A DNA stretch of 64,000 bases from an uncultured Blastocatellia bacterium. Its GTDB lineage: Bacteria; Acidobacteriota; Blastocatellia; HR10. Location of the stretch: positions 186,001 to 250,000 of the forward strand of contig CALHAI010000003.1 of NCBI GenBank assembly GCA_937934295.1. The letters run 5' to 3'. The translations under genes were made by a program, and so were the position numbers. The notes under the pieces are model-generated. The model did not search any database and was not told the origin of the DNA. It saw only the letters and a list, made by a program, of their open reading frames with translations. Below are positions 33,262 to 42,518 of this stretch, piece by piece (position 1 is the first letter of the stretch; each line of letters opens with the position of its first letter).

Positions 33262-34265
33262 GGCCGATCTTGCGAGCGCAATCGTTCTCGCGCATCCTCC
33301 TTCTGCACTTGGGGAGGCTGAGCGATGCGGTCTTCGCCCTGCCGGCCTGTGCGGCGCTTCGCGAACGCTTCCCCGAGGCGCGGATCACCGCGTTCGCGAC
33401 GTCGTGGGGGGGTGAGCTGCTCGCCTTAAGCGGCACGATCTCGGACATCTGGCCGGTCAAGAGTGCGCAGCTGGCCGATCTGCTGCAGCCGTGGAACGTG
33501 TGGGAGGTCCTTCAAGCGGTTCGAGAATTCCAAAGGCGGCAATATGAGCTGGCCATTGATTTCCGCCCTTCGGGGGGGACGATCCTGCTCGCGCTGGCGG
33601 CTCGCGTGCCCGCTCGGTTGGCCGCTCTGCCACCGGAAGGATTCGCGAGGCTCCTCTTCAACGTCTGGCGCGTGCCGGATGATCCGCGGCGGCATCGCGT
33701 GGATCGGTATCTGGACGGCTTACGCGCGCTCGGCGTCTCGCCTACGGTTCGCGTGCCCGCGTTGCGAACCGATCCCGCCGCGGACGAACGCTTCGAGCGT
33801 TGGTTGCGCGCCCGAGGAGTCGAAGCGGGAGAGCTTCTGGTCGGCATTGCTCCGGAGGCCGATCCGGGCGCGGCCCTGTGGCCGTCGGAGCGATTCCTCG
33901 ATCTGGCGCATCAGCTGACGCATCATTTTCGCGTCCGCCTTCTGGACGTGAGCTTGGGGAGGGGGGGACGAGCGCGATTCCCCAAAGGGACGCTCGCTCT
34001 GCGCGCGCGCTCGCTGCGCGAATTGGCGTCAGCGCTGGCGCGCTGCACGCTCGTAGTCTCCGGAGATGCCGGTCCGGGGCACATCGCGGCGGCACTCGGC
34101 GTTCCCACCCTCATGCTCGGGTGCGCGCACACGCGGCGGCCACTGGGGGCGGAGCATCGTTGCGTGGAGCGCGACGCTTTGGCGACCTGCTCCGTCGAGC
34201 GCGTCTTCGAGATCGCCAGCGAGATGCTCGGCCGGAGCCGGACGACGGCGCTCTTCCGTTCTTGA
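33258..34265 (+). CDS. GT9 family glycosyltransferase (heptosyltransferase-like)
   Basis: A 335-residue GT9 member. The family adds heptose from ADP-heptose to the inner core of lipopolysaccharide. The N-terminal motif RILLLHLGRLSDAVFALPAC matches the 'GD...P' acceptor motif with a small shift. The C-terminal SGDAGPGHIAAALGVPTLML holds the ADP-binding D-G-P-H-A cluster. It overlaps the preceding unknown gene by 4 bp. Together with a second GT9 (34615) and a heptose kinase (35738) it suggests a heptose-containing core. Which residue it adds cannot be told. Confidence 0.87.
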   Translation: MRPILRAQSFSRILLLHLGRLSDAVFALPACAALRERFPEARITAFATSWGGELLALSGTISDIWPVKSAQLADLLQPWNVWEVLQAVREFQRRQYELAIDFRPSGGTILLALAARVPARLAALPPEGFARLLFNVWRVPDDPRRHRVDRYLDGLRALGVSPTVRVPALRTDPAADERFERWLRARGVEAGELLVGIAPEADPGAALWPSERFLDLAHQLTHHFRVRLLDVSLGRGGRARFPKGTLALRARSLRELASALARCTLVVSGDAGPGHIAAALGVPTLMLGCAHTRRPLGAEHRCVERDALATCSVERVFEIASEMLGRSRTTALFRS

Positions 34266-34273
34266 GGTCCCTT

Positions 34274-34302
34274 TTGACAAGCCGAGGGGTTCGTGATAGA
34301 GT
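34274..34302 (+). promoter_or_regulatory. Sigma70-type promoter of the Trm112-like gene
   Basis: TTGACA (34274-34279) and TAGAGT (34297-34302) have a 17-base spacer, with TG at the extended -10 position (TGATAGAGT). The predicted start near 34309 leaves a leader of about 27 bases before ATG 34336. Confidence 0.6.
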
Positions 34303-34335
34303 AACTTTGAAATGACTTCAGAAAGGGAAGGCGCG

Positions 34336-34542
34336 ATGAGCATCAAGCCGGAACTCTTGGAGATTCTGGCATGTCCCGCCTGCGTGCGAGAGATGAACGA
34401 ACGGGCGAAAGTTCGCCTGACGGCCGATGGTCAAGGCCTTCAGTGTCCCATCTGCCTTCGCGTCTATCCCATTCGGGAGGGCATCCCCGTGATGCTCATC
34501 GAGGAAGCGCGCGTGGAGGAGCGAGCGCTCTGGCCGGAGTGA
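34336..34542 (+). CDS. Trm112 family zinc-ribbon-like protein (UPF0434)
   Basis: A 68-residue protein of the Trm112/UPF0434 family. ELLEILACPACVREM and LQCPICLRVYPIREGIPVML contain two CxxC pairs, the likely zinc site. In eukaryotes Trm112 activates methyltransferases; the bacterial role is not settled. AAGGGAAGG sets ATG 34336, and its own strong promoter lies just upstream. It sits between two GT9 genes, as it often does near lpxK or kdsB in diderms. Confidence 0.88.
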   Translation: MSIKPELLEILACPACVREMNERAKVRLTADGQGLQCPICLRVYPIREGIPVMLIEEARVEERALWPE

Positions 34543-34614
34543 TCGCGAATGCCGACCTTCGACGAGGACGATCGTGGTGAGAGCTCGGGCGAGAAAGGGC
34601 ATTGAGGGGGGATC

Positions 34615-35715
34615 ATGGTACGAGCGGATCACGCGAGGCATGCGGAGCTGCCCTGGGATCGAATTCGGCGCATCTTGCTGATCCGGTTGCGTTCGATCGG
34701 GGATACCGTGCTGATGACGCCGTGCCTGACGGCGCTCAAGACGTGGAGGCCGGAACTTCAGATCAGCGTCCTCAGTGAAGCCCTCTCGGCCCCACTCTTG
34801 GAGGATCATCCACAGGTGGATGAGGTGATCGTCGTGGAGCGGGAAGGGCGGTGGTTGAGCGATGGAGTGCGCCGAGGGCAACTGGCGAGGCGGCTGCGGG
34901 AGCGTGCTTTCGATGCCGTCTTCAATCTGCATGGGGGGACGACGGCGACATTGCTCGCGTTCCTGAGCCGTGCGCCGGAGCGGATCGGCTATCGCGGCTA
35001 TCGCTACAGTTGGTTGTACAATCGGCGGGCGCCGGATCCGTCGCAGATCTGGCAGAAGTCGGCGATCCATTCGGCCGAGCAGCAGTTGGGGCTCTTGAAA
35101 TGGTGTGGTGTGCCCATCACTTTGCCTCCCCCATCCTCGCTGCGCGCCAGTGAACAGGCCCTGATGAGCGTGCATCGGCGACTGCGGCAGATGGGCTTGC
35201 GCGGTCCCTTCGCGGTGATCCATCCCGCGGCCACGCATGAATCCAAGCGATGGTCCGCTGCCAAGTTCGCCCACGTCGTACACTACTTGGCGGCGAAGCA
35301 CGAGCTCCCGTCCATCGTCATCGCCGCGCGGCATGAGGGGCACATCACCGATGCCGTCAAAGGATTCGCCGGCACGGCCGCTCATCCCCTCACCGATCTG
35401 ACGTTGAAGGAGGTCATCGCGTTGCTCCGTCAGGCGGCGCTCTTTGTGGGCAATGACAGCGGGCCAGCGCATATCGCCGCGGCCGTGGGATGTCCGACTG
35501 TCGTGATCTTTGGGGCGTCAGACCCGATGGTCTGGCGACCCTGGGGCACAGCTCCTTCAGCCATCGTGCACACGCCATGCGATCATCTCGGCGTCTCGCT
35601 TCCGCCAGGAGAACGCATCCGGCACGTTCACGTCGAGCAGGTGATCGAGGCCATCGAGCGCGTGCTCGCTTCGATCGCCGGGGAGCCGAGCGTGCGGGCT
35701 TCGGTCGCCGAGTGA
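34615..35715 (+). CDS. GT9 family glycosyltransferase (WaaF/WaaC-like heptosyltransferase)
   Basis: A 366-residue GT9 protein with cleaner motifs than its neighbour at 33258. RILLIRLRSIGDTVLMTPCLTAL is the standard N-terminus. FNLHGGTTATLLAFLSRAPERIGY, VIHPAATHESKRWSAAKFA and VGNDSGPAHIAAAVGCPTVVIFG complete the donor site. The protein begins with ~15 residues before the first strand. GAGGGGGGATC precedes the ATG. It probably adds heptose or a related sugar to the LPS core. The two GT9 proteins are diverged enough to act at different positions. Confidence 0.9.
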   Translation: MVRADHARHAELPWDRIRRILLIRLRSIGDTVLMTPCLTALKTWRPELQISVLSEALSAPLLEDHPQVDEVIVVEREGRWLSDGVRRGQLARRLRERAFDAVFNLHGGTTATLLAFLSRAPERIGYRGYRYSWLYNRRAPDPSQIWQKSAIHSAEQQLGLLKWCGVPITLPPPSSLRASEQALMSVHRRLRQMGLRGPFAVIHPAATHESKRWSAAKFAHVVHYLAAKHELPSIVIAARHEGHITDAVKGFAGTAAHPLTDLTLKEVIALLRQAALFVGNDSGPAHIAAAVGCPTVVIFGASDPMVWRPWGTAPSAIVHTPCDHLGVSLPPGERIRHVHVEQVIEAIERVLASIAGEPSVRASVAE

Positions 35716-35737
35716 GATCGGTCGCCATAGGTTCACG

Positions 35738-36769
35738 ATGTCTGGCCAGACACTCTCAGAGCACGTGACGCCCGAGCGGGCGGAGGCTCTTGTGCAGCGG
35801 TTCGCCGGTCGGCGCTTGCTCGTGCTCGGCGATCTCATGCTCGACGAGTATCTCTGGGGGAGGGCGCGGCGCATCTCCCCGGAGGCACCGGTTCCCGTTG
35901 TGGAGATCGAGCGGGAGTCGTTTCGCTTGGGCGGCGTGGGCAATGTGGCGAGCAATCTCATCGCGCTCGGCGCTCGACCGCTTCTGGTCGCCGTGACCGG
36001 AGCGGATGCGGCGGCCGAGCGCGTGCGCGCGCTGCTTATGGACGAGTCGCTCGAAGCCGAGCTCCTGACTGATGCGATGCGTCCGACGACGGTCAAGACG
36101 CGCATTCTCGCCCAGCATCAGCAGGTCGTGCGCGCCGATCGCGAGAGTCGAACGCCGCTCTCAGAGGCCCTCACGCGTCGTCTCCTGGCCGCCGTGCGCG
36201 ATCGGCTGGATCTGGTCGAAGGCGTCATCATCTCCGATTACGAGAAGGGGACGATCACGCCGCCGCTTCTGGAGACGCTGCTGCCGGAGTTGCGCGAGCG
36301 GCAGCTTCCCGTCTTTCTCGATCCGAAGATTCGGAACTTCCCCTACTATCGGCCGGTGACGTGGATCAAGCCGAATCAACGGGAAGCCGAGGCCGTGACC
36401 CGACGAGAAATCACCGACGAAGCTTCGCTCCTGGAGGCCGGACGCGAATTACAACGCCTGCTGGACAGCGAATACATCCTCCTCACCCGCGGCGAACAGG
36501 GGATGAGCCTCTTCTCCCGCAAGGGGCTCGTGCGACACATCCCGACTGTCGCGCGCGAGGTTTACGATGTGACGGGGGCAGGCGATACGGTGATGGCCGC
36601 GCTCAGTCTCTCGGTCCTCGCCGGCGCCGATCCCGTTGAGGCCGCCCATCTGGCCAATTACGCGGCCAGCGTCGTCATCGCGAAGCTCGGGACAGCCGTC
36701 GTCACGCGCCAGGAACTGCTGGCGGCGATTCGCGCCGATTGGCTCCTGCGAGGAGACCTCAGCCCCTGA
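35738..36769 (+). CDS. rfaE1: D-glycero-beta-D-manno-heptose-7-phosphate kinase (RfaE1-type)
   Basis: A 343-residue PfkB-family kinase with the RfaE1/HldE N-domain motifs. RRLLVLGDLMLDEYLWGRARRISPEAPVPVV, FRLGGVGNVASNLIALGARP and the ATP-site TGAGDTVMAALSL with catalytic Asp are present. It phosphorylates D-glycero-D-manno-heptose-7-phosphate at C1 during ADP-heptose synthesis. The length fits the kinase-only RfaE1, with no C-terminal adenylyltransferase domain (HldE), so a separate rfaE2 must exist elsewhere. It follows the GT9 gene by 22 bases. Confidence 0.93.
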   Translation: MSGQTLSEHVTPERAEALVQRFAGRRLLVLGDLMLDEYLWGRARRISPEAPVPVVEIERESFRLGGVGNVASNLIALGARPLLVAVTGADAAAERVRALLMDESLEAELLTDAMRPTTVKTRILAQHQQVVRADRESRTPLSEALTRRLLAAVRDRLDLVEGVIISDYEKGTITPPLLETLLPELRERQLPVFLDPKIRNFPYYRPVTWIKPNQREAEAVTRREITDEASLLEAGRELQRLLDSEYILLTRGEQGMSLFSRKGLVRHIPTVAREVYDVTGAGDTVMAALSLSVLAGADPVEAAHLANYAASVVIAKLGTAVVTRQELLAAIRADWLLRGDLSP

Positions 36770-37954
36770 TCAGCGTTCGCCAAGCAGGATCTTCGCGATC
36801 GTCTGCAATTGCATGTTCGATGTCCCCTCGTAGATCTTCCCGATCTTCGAGTCGCGGAAGTACTTCTCGGCCGGATAGTCTTTGGTGAACCCGTAGCCCC
36901 CGTAGATCTCGACGACGTGAGACGTGACCTTCTCGGCCACCACCGATGCGTAGTACTTGGCCATTGCGGCTTCTTTCACAAAGGGCAAGCCGGCATCTTT
37001 CAAGCGCGCCGCGTTGTAGACGAGCAGGCGCGCGGCTTCCAGCTCCGTTGCCAGCTCCGCGATCAGAAACTGCACGGCTTGAAATTCCGCGATCGGGCGA
37101 CCGAATTGTTTGCGCTCCTTGGCATACTGAATCCCGCACTGAAGCGCACCCTGGGCCACGCCGATCATCTGCGCGCCGATACCGATCCGCCCCTCGTTGA
37201 GCGTCTCAATGGCCACCTTGTACCCCTTGCCCACTTCGCCGAGGATGTTCTCCTTGGGAACCCGAACCTCATCGAGGATGAGTTCGCAAGTCGAGGACGC
37301 TCGAATGCCGAGCTTATCCTCCTTCTTCCCCACGGCAAATCCCGGGAAGTCCCGCTCGATGAGAAAAGCCGTGATGCCGCGATAGCCGAGCTCGGGATTG
37401 ACCGTGGCGAAGACGATGAAGAGTCCGGCCTCCATGGCGTTCGTTGTCCAGAGCTTACGTCCGGTCAACACGTAATGATCCCCCCGCTCAAGGGCGCGAC
37501 ATTGCAGGGCGAAGGCATCGCTCCCGGCTCCGGCTTCCGAGAGCGCATACGCGCCGACTGTATCCGAGGCCAATCGCGGCAGGTACTTCGCCTTCACCTC
37601 CGGCGATCCCCATCGCGTGATGGCATTATTGACGAGCGTGTTCTGCACGTCCACGACGACGCCGGCAGAGGCATCCACCCGCGACAGTTCTTCGACGGCG
37701 AGCACGGCCATGAAGAAGCTGCTGCCCGCTCCGCCGTACTCCTCCGGAATATTGATGCCCATGAGGCCGAGTTTGAAGAATTCCTGCAGCAAGCCCGAAT
37801 CGAATCGCCCCTCCTCGTCCATCGTCTTGACCAGAGGACGAATGCGTTCCTCGGCGAATTGCCGGACACTCTGTCGGAACAGCTCCTCTTCCTCGGAGAG
37901 CTGGGTCAGGGGAGGAATAGGAAAACGTCCCATCACCGCACGCTCTTGATTCAT
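36770..37954 (-). CDS. Acyl-CoA dehydrogenase
   Basis: A 394-residue FAD-dependent acyl-CoA dehydrogenase that oxidises acyl-CoA to 2-enoyl-CoA and passes electrons to ETF. AYALSEAGAGSDA and YVLTGRKLWTTNA are the FAD/substrate motifs. The C-terminal YEGTSNMQLQTIAK supplies the catalytic Glu in the position used by short- and branched-chain enzymes. It lacks an export signal. AAGGAGGAGAGG precedes ATG 37954. It is a single gene, convergent with rfaE1: the two stops are adjacent at 36769/36770. Chain-length specificity is not certain. Confidence 0.94.
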   Translation of the reverse strand: MNQERAVMGRFPIPPLTQLSEEEELFRQSVRQFAEERIRPLVKTMDEEGRFDSGLLQEFFKLGLMGINIPEEYGGAGSSFFMAVLAVEELSRVDASAGVVVDVQNTLVNNAITRWGSPEVKAKYLPRLASDTVGAYALSEAGAGSDAFALQCRALERGDHYVLTGRKLWTTNAMEAGLFIVFATVNPELGYRGITAFLIERDFPGFAVGKKEDKLGIRASSTCELILDEVRVPKENILGEVGKGYKVAIETLNEGRIGIGAQMIGVAQGALQCGIQYAKERKQFGRPIAEFQAVQFLIAELATELEAARLLVYNAARLKDAGLPFVKEAAMAKYYASVVAEKVTSHVVEIYGGYGFTKDYPAEKYFRDSKIGKIYEGTSNMQLQTIAKILLGER

Positions 37955-38062
37955 CCTCTCCTCCTTTGTCTTGGCATCGTATGAGAGGGCATAGTATCTC
38001 ACACGCTCGGAGCGGAGGGCAATGAGCGGCATCGGGAGTGAGAGGGGGCCTCTCTTGACGCG

Positions 38063-38092
38063 TTGCGACCCGGCTGATCCTCGTGGTAGCAT
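38063..38092 (+). promoter_or_regulatory. Candidate promoter of the M16 peptidase gene
   Basis: TTGCGA (38063-38068) and TAGCAT (38087-38092) are spaced by 18 bases, with TGG before the -10 (TGGTAGCAT). It lies 29 bases before ATG 38122. A better -35 (TTGACG at 38055) is too far away. Confidence 0.35.
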
Positions 38093-38121
38093 TCACACCT
38101 CTCAGACGGCGGGCGAGTCGT

Positions 38122-39387
38122 ATGCGGCGGATTCGCAAGACGGTGACCGCGAGCGGGCTCACGGTCGTGAGCGAGCGCATGGATCACCTCCGCTCGGTGA
38201 GCATCGGCATCTGGGTGCGCGCCGGATCCCGGCATGAACCCCTGGAGCAGTCGGGGATCGCGCATTTCATCGAACATCTGGTCTTCAAGGGGACGGAGCG
38301 GCGGAGCACGCGCCAGATCGCGGAGGAGTCGGATTGGCTCGGTGGGACGCTCGACGCTTTCACCAGCCACGAATGCGCCGCCTATTCGGCCAAGATCCTC
38401 GATGAGCATCTGCCGCGCGCCTTTGATCTGCTGGCCGATTTGGTGACCGCCCCGCGCTTCGATGCGCAGGAGATCGAGAAGGAGCGGCAGGTGATCTTGG
38501 AGGAGATGCGGCTTGTCGAGGATACGCCCGATGATCTGGCCACCGAGCTTTTCCTGCGAAGTTTCTGGCCCCGGCATCGGTTGGGGCGGCCGATCCTGGG
38601 GACTGAGGAGACGCTCTTTCGGCTCACGCGCGAGGCGATCTTGCAGTATTTCAAGCAGCTCTATACCCCACCGAATCTCATCGTCTCCGCTGCGGGTCAG
38701 GTCGAACACGAGCGCCTGGTCGAATTGGCCACGCGCTATTTCGACCACATCCCCGATAGTGGGCTGCGGCCTCACGATACGACCCCACAGCCTTCCCCCC
38801 AGATCGTCCTGCAGGAGAAGGAGCAGCTCTCGGAGACGCAGATTCTGCTGGGCGCGCAGTGTCCCGGCTTGCGCTCGCGCGATCGACACGCCATCCTTCT
38901 GCTCAGCTCCATCTTGGGCGGAGGGACCAGTTCGCGTCTCTTCCAAACCATTCGCGAAGATCACGGTCTGGCATACGCCACGAGCGCCGGGACCATGCTC
39001 TTCTCCGATACGGGCCTGCTCCTCATTCACGCCGCGACGTCGCCGAAGAACGTGCTGCGCGTCCTCGACCTCATCGTCGCAGAACTCCACCGCCTGAAGC
39101 GCGAACCGGTTCCGGAGGAGGAATTGCAGCGGGCGAAGGAGCAGGCGAAGGCGGCGACCATGCTCAGCCTCGAGTCCTCCAGCGCGCGCATGGCTCATAT
39201 CGCGCAACAGGAGATCTACTTCGGGCACCAGACGACCTACGACCAGATCCTGAAGAGCATCGAAGTGGTCTCGGTGGACGACATCCAACGGCTCGCTGAG
39301 GAGATCTTTCAAACCGAAGTGCTGGCCCTCGTCCTCGTCGGGCGATTGGACAGCGTGCGCGTGGACCGACAGCAGTTGGCGTGCTGA
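38122..39387 (+). CDS. M16 family zinc metallopeptidase (processing peptidase-like)
   Basis: A 421-residue M16 peptidase resembling mitochondrial processing peptidase beta subunits and bacterial YmxG-type enzymes. The inverted zinc motif HFIEHLVFKGT (HxxEH at about 48-52) is intact, with the distal Glu in EKERQVILEEM. The second domain is the usual inactive half, with TSSRLFQTIREDHGLAYA. No signal peptide is seen, so it is probably cytoplasmic. Start ATG 38122 is placed by homology of TVTASGLTVVSERM; the ribosome-binding site is weak. It is followed after 22 bases by an MBL-fold gene. Confidence 0.93.
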   Translation: MRRIRKTVTASGLTVVSERMDHLRSVSIGIWVRAGSRHEPLEQSGIAHFIEHLVFKGTERRSTRQIAEESDWLGGTLDAFTSHECAAYSAKILDEHLPRAFDLLADLVTAPRFDAQEIEKERQVILEEMRLVEDTPDDLATELFLRSFWPRHRLGRPILGTEETLFRLTREAILQYFKQLYTPPNLIVSAAGQVEHERLVELATRYFDHIPDSGLRPHDTTPQPSPQIVLQEKEQLSETQILLGAQCPGLRSRDRHAILLLSSILGGGTSSRLFQTIREDHGLAYATSAGTMLFSDTGLLLIHAATSPKNVLRVLDLIVAELHRLKREPVPEEELQRAKEQAKAATMLSLESSSARMAHIAQQEIYFGHQTTYDQILKSIEVVSVDDIQRLAEEIFQTEVLALVLVGRLDSVRVDRQQLAC

Positions 39388-39409
39388 GTGCGCAGGGAGG
39401 GAGCAGGGG

Positions 39410-40204
39410 ATGCGGATCATTGTCCTGGGCAGCTCCAGTTCGGGGAATGCGACACTCTTTGTCTTCGGCACGACGCGCGTCCTTGTGGACGCCGGATTCT
39501 CAGCCCGCGAGTTGGCGCGACGGCTTCGGGAGATCGGGGAAGACCTCTCCCGCATCTCGGCCATCGTCCTCACGCACGAGCATACGGATCACATTCGGAG
39601 CGTCCCGCGGCTGGCGCGCACGTTGGGCATTCCGATCTTCATCTCGCGGGCGAGTTGCGAGATGTGGAACCGCCTGAACCCCGACGATCCCATCTCGGCC
39701 GCCGCCTATATCGCGACCGAATGCCCGTTCGAGATCGGGCCGATGACGTTCCGGCCGTTCGCCGTCCCGCACGATGCTGCGGATACGCTCGCCTTCACGA
39801 TCGAAGCCGGGGGGGCGAAGGTGGGATACGTGACCGATCTCGGCTATATCCCCCGCCTGGTCAGCGAACGCGTGAAGGGGGTGGATGTCCTCATCCTCGA
39901 GGCGAACCATGATCTGGAGATGCTGCGCAACGGGCCGTATCCGTGGAGCGTCAAGCAACGCATCCTCAGCCGACATGGCCACCTCTCCAATGAGGAGATG
40001 GCGCGCTTCTTGCGCGAGGATTTCGACGGGCGCGCCGAGTATATCGTGCTCGTGCATTTGAGTCGAACGAATAATCATCCGGAGCTGGTGCGGTTGGCGG
40101 CGGTGGAGGCGCTCTCGGCACGCGGCTCTCTGTTCGCCCGCGAGGCCGAACGGCGCGTGCGCATCGCCGCACATGACCGACCGAGCGAATGGATCGAGCT
40201 ATGA
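39410..40204 (+). CDS. Metallo-beta-lactamase fold hydrolase (YycJ/WalJ-like)
   Basis: A 264-residue metallo-beta-lactamase fold protein. IVLTHEHTDHIRSV is the metal motif (H56, H58, D60, H61). The N-terminus RIIVLGSSSSGNATLF and NHDLEMLRNGPYP near the third quarter are typical of the YycJ/VicX group, with a role in cell-wall or DNA maintenance that differs between species. GGGAGCAGGGG precedes the ATG. Its stop overlaps the purB start by 4 bp, so it is cotranslated with purine genes, a recurring arrangement whose reason is not known. Confidence 0.9.
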   Translation: MRIIVLGSSSSGNATLFVFGTTRVLVDAGFSARELARRLREIGEDLSRISAIVLTHEHTDHIRSVPRLARTLGIPIFISRASCEMWNRLNPDDPISAAAYIATECPFEIGPMTFRPFAVPHDAADTLAFTIEAGGAKVGYVTDLGYIPRLVSERVKGVDVLILEANHDLEMLRNGPYPWSVKQRILSRHGHLSNEEMARFLREDFDGRAEYIVLVHLSRTNNHPELVRLAAVEALSARGSLFAREAERRVRIAAHDRPSEWIEL

Positions 40205-41535
40205 TCCCGCGCTACACGCTGCCCGAAATGGGCGCTATCTGGAGCGAGGAGAATAAGTTTCACAAATGGCTCGAGGTCGAGCTGGCTGTGTGCGAAGTGC
40301 TCGCCGAACGCGGGCGTATCCCCCAATTGGCCCTGGAGCGCATTCGGGCGCGCGCGCGCGTGGATGTCGCGCGCATTCAGGAGATCGAGCGCACGACCCG
40401 ACACGATGTGATCGCCTTCCTCTCAGCCTTGGCCGAAGTCGTCGGCGCCGAGGCGCGCTATATCCACTGGGGCCTCACCTCATCGGACGTCGTGGATACA
40501 GCGCTGGCGCTGCTGCTCCGCGATTCGGCCGATCTGCTCCTTCTGCGTTTGGAGCGATTGGCGGATGTCTTGCGACGCCGCGCGTTCGAGTTCAAAGACG
40601 TGCCCATGGTCGGGCGCACGCACGGCGTGCACGCCGAGCCGATCACTTTCGGTCTGAAGCTCGCCCTGTGGTACGCCGATACGATGCGGAATCACGAGCG
40701 CCTGCTTCAGGCGCGCGAGCGCATCCGCGTGGGGAAGATCTCGGGGGCCGTCGGCACCTTCGCGCATCTCGATCCGGAGGTAGAAGAGGCCGTCTGTCGG
40801 CGCTTGGGCCTACGGCCAGAACCGATCTCCTCGCAGATCATCCCGCGCGATCGGCATGCCGAATTCCTCGCCGTGCTCGCGCTCATCGCATCCGGTTTGG
40901 AGAAGATCGCCCTGGAGATCCGGCACCTGCATCGCACCGAAGTGCGCGAAGCCGAGGAGTTCTTCGCCGAAGGGCAGAAAGGCTCCTCGGCCATGCCCCA
41001 TAAGCGGAATCCCATCGCGGCTGAGCAGATCTGCGGCCTGGCACGCGTCGTGCGCGCGAATCTGCAGGCGGCGCTGGAGAATATCGCTCTCTGGCACGAA
41101 CGCGATATCTCGCACTCCTCGGTCGAGCGCCTGATCCTTCCCGAGAGCTGCATCCTCACCGACTATCTTCTGCACCGGACGACGGAGCTGCTGGAGCGAC
41201 TCCTCGTCTCTCCGGAACGCATGCGGGCGAATCTCGAGGCGACGCGCGGGGTGATCTTTAGCGGAGAGCTCCTGCTGGCGCTCACCGAGCACGGCCTCTC
41301 GCGAGAGCGGGCGTACGAGATCGTGCAGCGTCACGCCCTGCGCGCTTGGGACGAGGGAGCCGATTTTCGAGAGCTGGTGCGCGCCGATCCCGAAATCCGC
41401 GCCCGATTGGCTCCCGAGGATCTGGACGCCCTCTTTCGCCTGGATCGCGCGCTGCGACATGTGGAGACCATTTTCCGCCGCGTCTTCGGCGAGGCCGTCG
41501 CCCGGACCGAGCGTGAGAGGGAGCGACCATCATGA
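40201..41535 (+). CDS. purB: Adenylosuccinate lyase
   Basis: PurB splits fumarate from SAICAR and from adenylosuccinate. The 444-residue protein carries the signature loop KGSSAMPHKRNPIAAEQI, TRHDVIAFLSAL with the substrate-binding His, and HWGLTSSDVVDTA. The ATG at 40201 overlaps the upstream stop (ATGA) and gives the standard N-terminus MIPRYTLPEMGAIWSEENKF. It is followed by purS with another 4-bp overlap. The order purB-purS-purQ is common in Gram-positives and several diderm phyla. Confidence 0.96.
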   Translation: MIPRYTLPEMGAIWSEENKFHKWLEVELAVCEVLAERGRIPQLALERIRARARVDVARIQEIERTTRHDVIAFLSALAEVVGAEARYIHWGLTSSDVVDTALALLLRDSADLLLLRLERLADVLRRRAFEFKDVPMVGRTHGVHAEPITFGLKLALWYADTMRNHERLLQARERIRVGKISGAVGTFAHLDPEVEEAVCRRLGLRPEPISSQIIPRDRHAEFLAVLALIASGLEKIALEIRHLHRTEVREAEEFFAEGQKGSSAMPHKRNPIAAEQICGLARVVRANLQAALENIALWHERDISHSSVERLILPESCILTDYLLHRTTELLERLLVSPERMRANLEATRGVIFSGELLLALTEHGLSRERAYEIVQRHALRAWDEGADFRELVRADPEIRARLAPEDLDALFRLDRALRHVETIFRRVFGEAVARTERERERPS

Positions 41536-41786
41536 GAGCGACTGTGCACGTCCGATTGAAGAAGAGCGTCCTCGACCCTCAAGGCCAGGCGATTCATCAC
41601 GCCGTTCGGACCTTGGGATACGAAGGCATCCGCGAGATTCGACAAGGGAAGTACTTCGAGATCGAGCTGGAAGATGATGTCTCGCCGGAGCGCGCGCGTG
41701 CGCTCTTGGAGCAGCTTGCGCACGACGTGCTCGCCAATCCCGTGCTCGAGGAATATTGGGTTCGGATCGAGGAGGAATCGGAATGA
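41532..41786 (+). CDS. purS: Phosphoribosylformylglycinamidine synthase subunit PurS
   Basis: PurS is the small scaffold subunit of the three-part FGAM synthase (PurS-PurQ-PurL) that makes formylglycinamidine ribonucleotide. The 84 residues show [38 protein letters not shown] and a C-terminal [11 protein letters not shown], all typical. It overlaps purB and purQ by 4 bp each, so the three are cotranslated. Its presence implies a small-type PurL, which is not in this window. Confidence 0.96.
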   Translation: MRATVHVRLKKSVLDPQGQAIHHAVRTLGYEGIREIRQGKYFEIELEDDVSPERARALLEQLAHDVLANPVLEEYWVRIEEESE

Positions 41787-42487
41787 GATTCGGCGTCATC
41801 GTCTTTCCTGGATCCAATTGCGATCACGATGCCTATCACGTCATCAGCAAGGTCCTCGGACAACCGGTCGATTTCATCTGGCATGAACAGACGTCGCTTG
41901 GCGAGTACGACGCCGTGATCTTACCCGGCGGGTTCTCCTACGGGGACTATCTGCGGGCGGGGGCGCTGGCCCGCTTCAGCCCCATTTTGGGCGCCGTGCG
42001 GGAGTTCGCCGCGCGTGGCGGCTTCGTGCTCGGCATCTGCAACGGTTTCCAAATCCTCTGCGAGAGCGGCCTTTTGCCGGGCGCCCTCATGCGGAATCGC
42101 GGTCGCCGATTCGTCTGTCAGTTCGTCCACGTGCGCGTCGAGGCGACCGATACCCCCTTCACGCACCTCTATCGGCCGGGCCAGGTGCTCCATCTCCCGA
42201 TCGCTCATGGGGAGGGGAACTACTACTGCGATCCGGAGACGCTTGCTGAGCTGCGCCGCGAGAATCGCATTGTCTTCCGCTATTGCGATGCCCACGGACG
42301 GGTGACCGAGGTTGCGAATCCCAACGGCTCGCTCGACCATATCGCGGGCATCTGCAATCGGGAACGGAATGTCTTGGGGATGATGCCACATCCCGAACGC
42401 GCTGCGGAGGAGATCCTCGGCAGCTCCGATGGCCGCGCGCTCTTCCAATCGCTCGCACTCGTATTGGCGGTGACGGCGCGCGAGTGA
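41783..42487 (+). CDS. purQ: Phosphoribosylformylglycinamidine synthase subunit PurQ
   Basis: PurQ is the glutaminase subunit that feeds ammonia to PurL. The 234-residue class I amidotransferase shows the oxyanion strand [18 protein letters not shown], the catalytic Cys in [17 protein letters not shown], and the catalytic His-Glu in [16 protein letters not shown] 41783 overlaps the purS stop. The protein starts [16 protein letters not shown] as expected. No purL follows. The next gene is patatin-like. Confidence 0.96.
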   Translation: MRFGVIVFPGSNCDHDAYHVISKVLGQPVDFIWHEQTSLGEYDAVILPGGFSYGDYLRAGALARFSPILGAVREFAARGGFVLGICNGFQILCESGLLPGALMRNRGRRFVCQFVHVRVEATDTPFTHLYRPGQVLHLPIAHGEGNYYCDPETLAELRRENRIVFRYCDAHGRVTEVANPNGSLDHIAGICNRERNVLGMMPHPERAAEEILGSSDGRALFQSLALVLAVTARE

Positions 42488-42518
42488 GCGAGCGCGCGCC
42501 TTCATCGCTTCGCGCTCG

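Noticed and set aside
36809-37984. Long plus-strand frame opposite the acyl-CoA dehydrogenase
   Set aside because: The minus strand has a complete family-matching protein; the plus frame is His/Arg-rich shadow sequence.
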